From: Marthasterias glacialis
Taxonomy: Eukaryota; Echinodermata; Asteroidea; Forcipulatida; Asteriidae
Assembly: GCA_911728455.2 (NCBI GenBank)
Contig: OU452223.1
Coordinates: 4,610,174-4,674,173, forward strand
DNA length: 64,000 nt
Direction of reading: 5' to 3'
Part shown: in pieces, positions 63,921 to 64,000 of the stretch
How positions within the stretch are numbered: the stretch's first letter is position 1
Layout: every line of letters begins with the position of its first letter
Translations under genes and position numbers: made by a program
Notes under the pieces: generated by a model
Seen by the model: only the letters and a program-made list of their open reading frames with translations
Told to the model about the DNA's origin: nothing
Databases searched by the model: none

Positions 63921-64000
63921 GTGGGAATCATGTGTGTGATCTTGGTCTTGACATCCTCTTATGTGACTTTGTATTTGAAGAGCGCCCTCTCTCATTCAGG

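Overview
This is eukaryotic nuclear DNA: AT-rich, with spliced genes, long introns and dense small transposable elements. It shows no bacterial operon, plasmid or phage organisation. The two genes are animal genes. The repeats (TTAA-flanked short inverted-repeat elements, one starting TTAAAGGCAAAG; tRNA-headed SINEs ending in GCGCTATATAAG plus an ATT tail) and the frequent tacatgta and gagggcgc strings suggest a marine invertebrate deuterostome. An echinoderm, perhaps a sea star, is my best guess; this is inferred from memory of such genomes and was not searched.

Region 1 (1-15114, + strand) holds the 3' part of an MPND gene, an MPN+/JAMM-domain protein. Nine exons between 6224 and 15114 join in frame through a complete metalloprotease-type MPN domain to a stop codon. 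An acidic, Gln-rich stretch at 1780-1928 is probably a linker exon. The N-terminal RAMA domain was not found and should lie before base 1. Introns and flanks carry SINEs (2364, 5130, 9870, 11000, 11762) and several hairpin or MITE elements.

Region 2 (15115-35950) is about 21 kb with no recognisable conserved gene. It contains a decayed LINE 3' end on the minus strand (16070-16395), a 3.36 kb element with inverted arms of about 250 bp (22938-26293), at least ten MITE-like elements and one weak orphan exon candidate (28979-29125).

Region 3 (35978-end, + strand) holds the 5' half of an oxysterol-binding-protein-related gene of the ORP3/ORP6/ORP7 subfamily. Eleven exons are phase-compatible from an ATG at 35978 and encode about 465 residues: a basic N-terminus, a PH domain, a Ser-rich linker and the conserved coiled-coil. 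A twelfth candidate exon is at 63837-63920. The sterol-binding ORD domain is not in the window.

The most unusual structure is in the ORP introns. A 28-bp minisatellite (about 49 copies) begins 12 bases after one 5' splice site, and a 13-bp minisatellite (about 47 copies) begins 16 bases after another. The intron between them carries a microsatellite of about 550 bp with roughly 106 uninterrupted GTC units. These arrays create all of the longest open frames in the window except one, and none of those frames looks like a real protein. I see no evidence of a new defence or enzymatic system.
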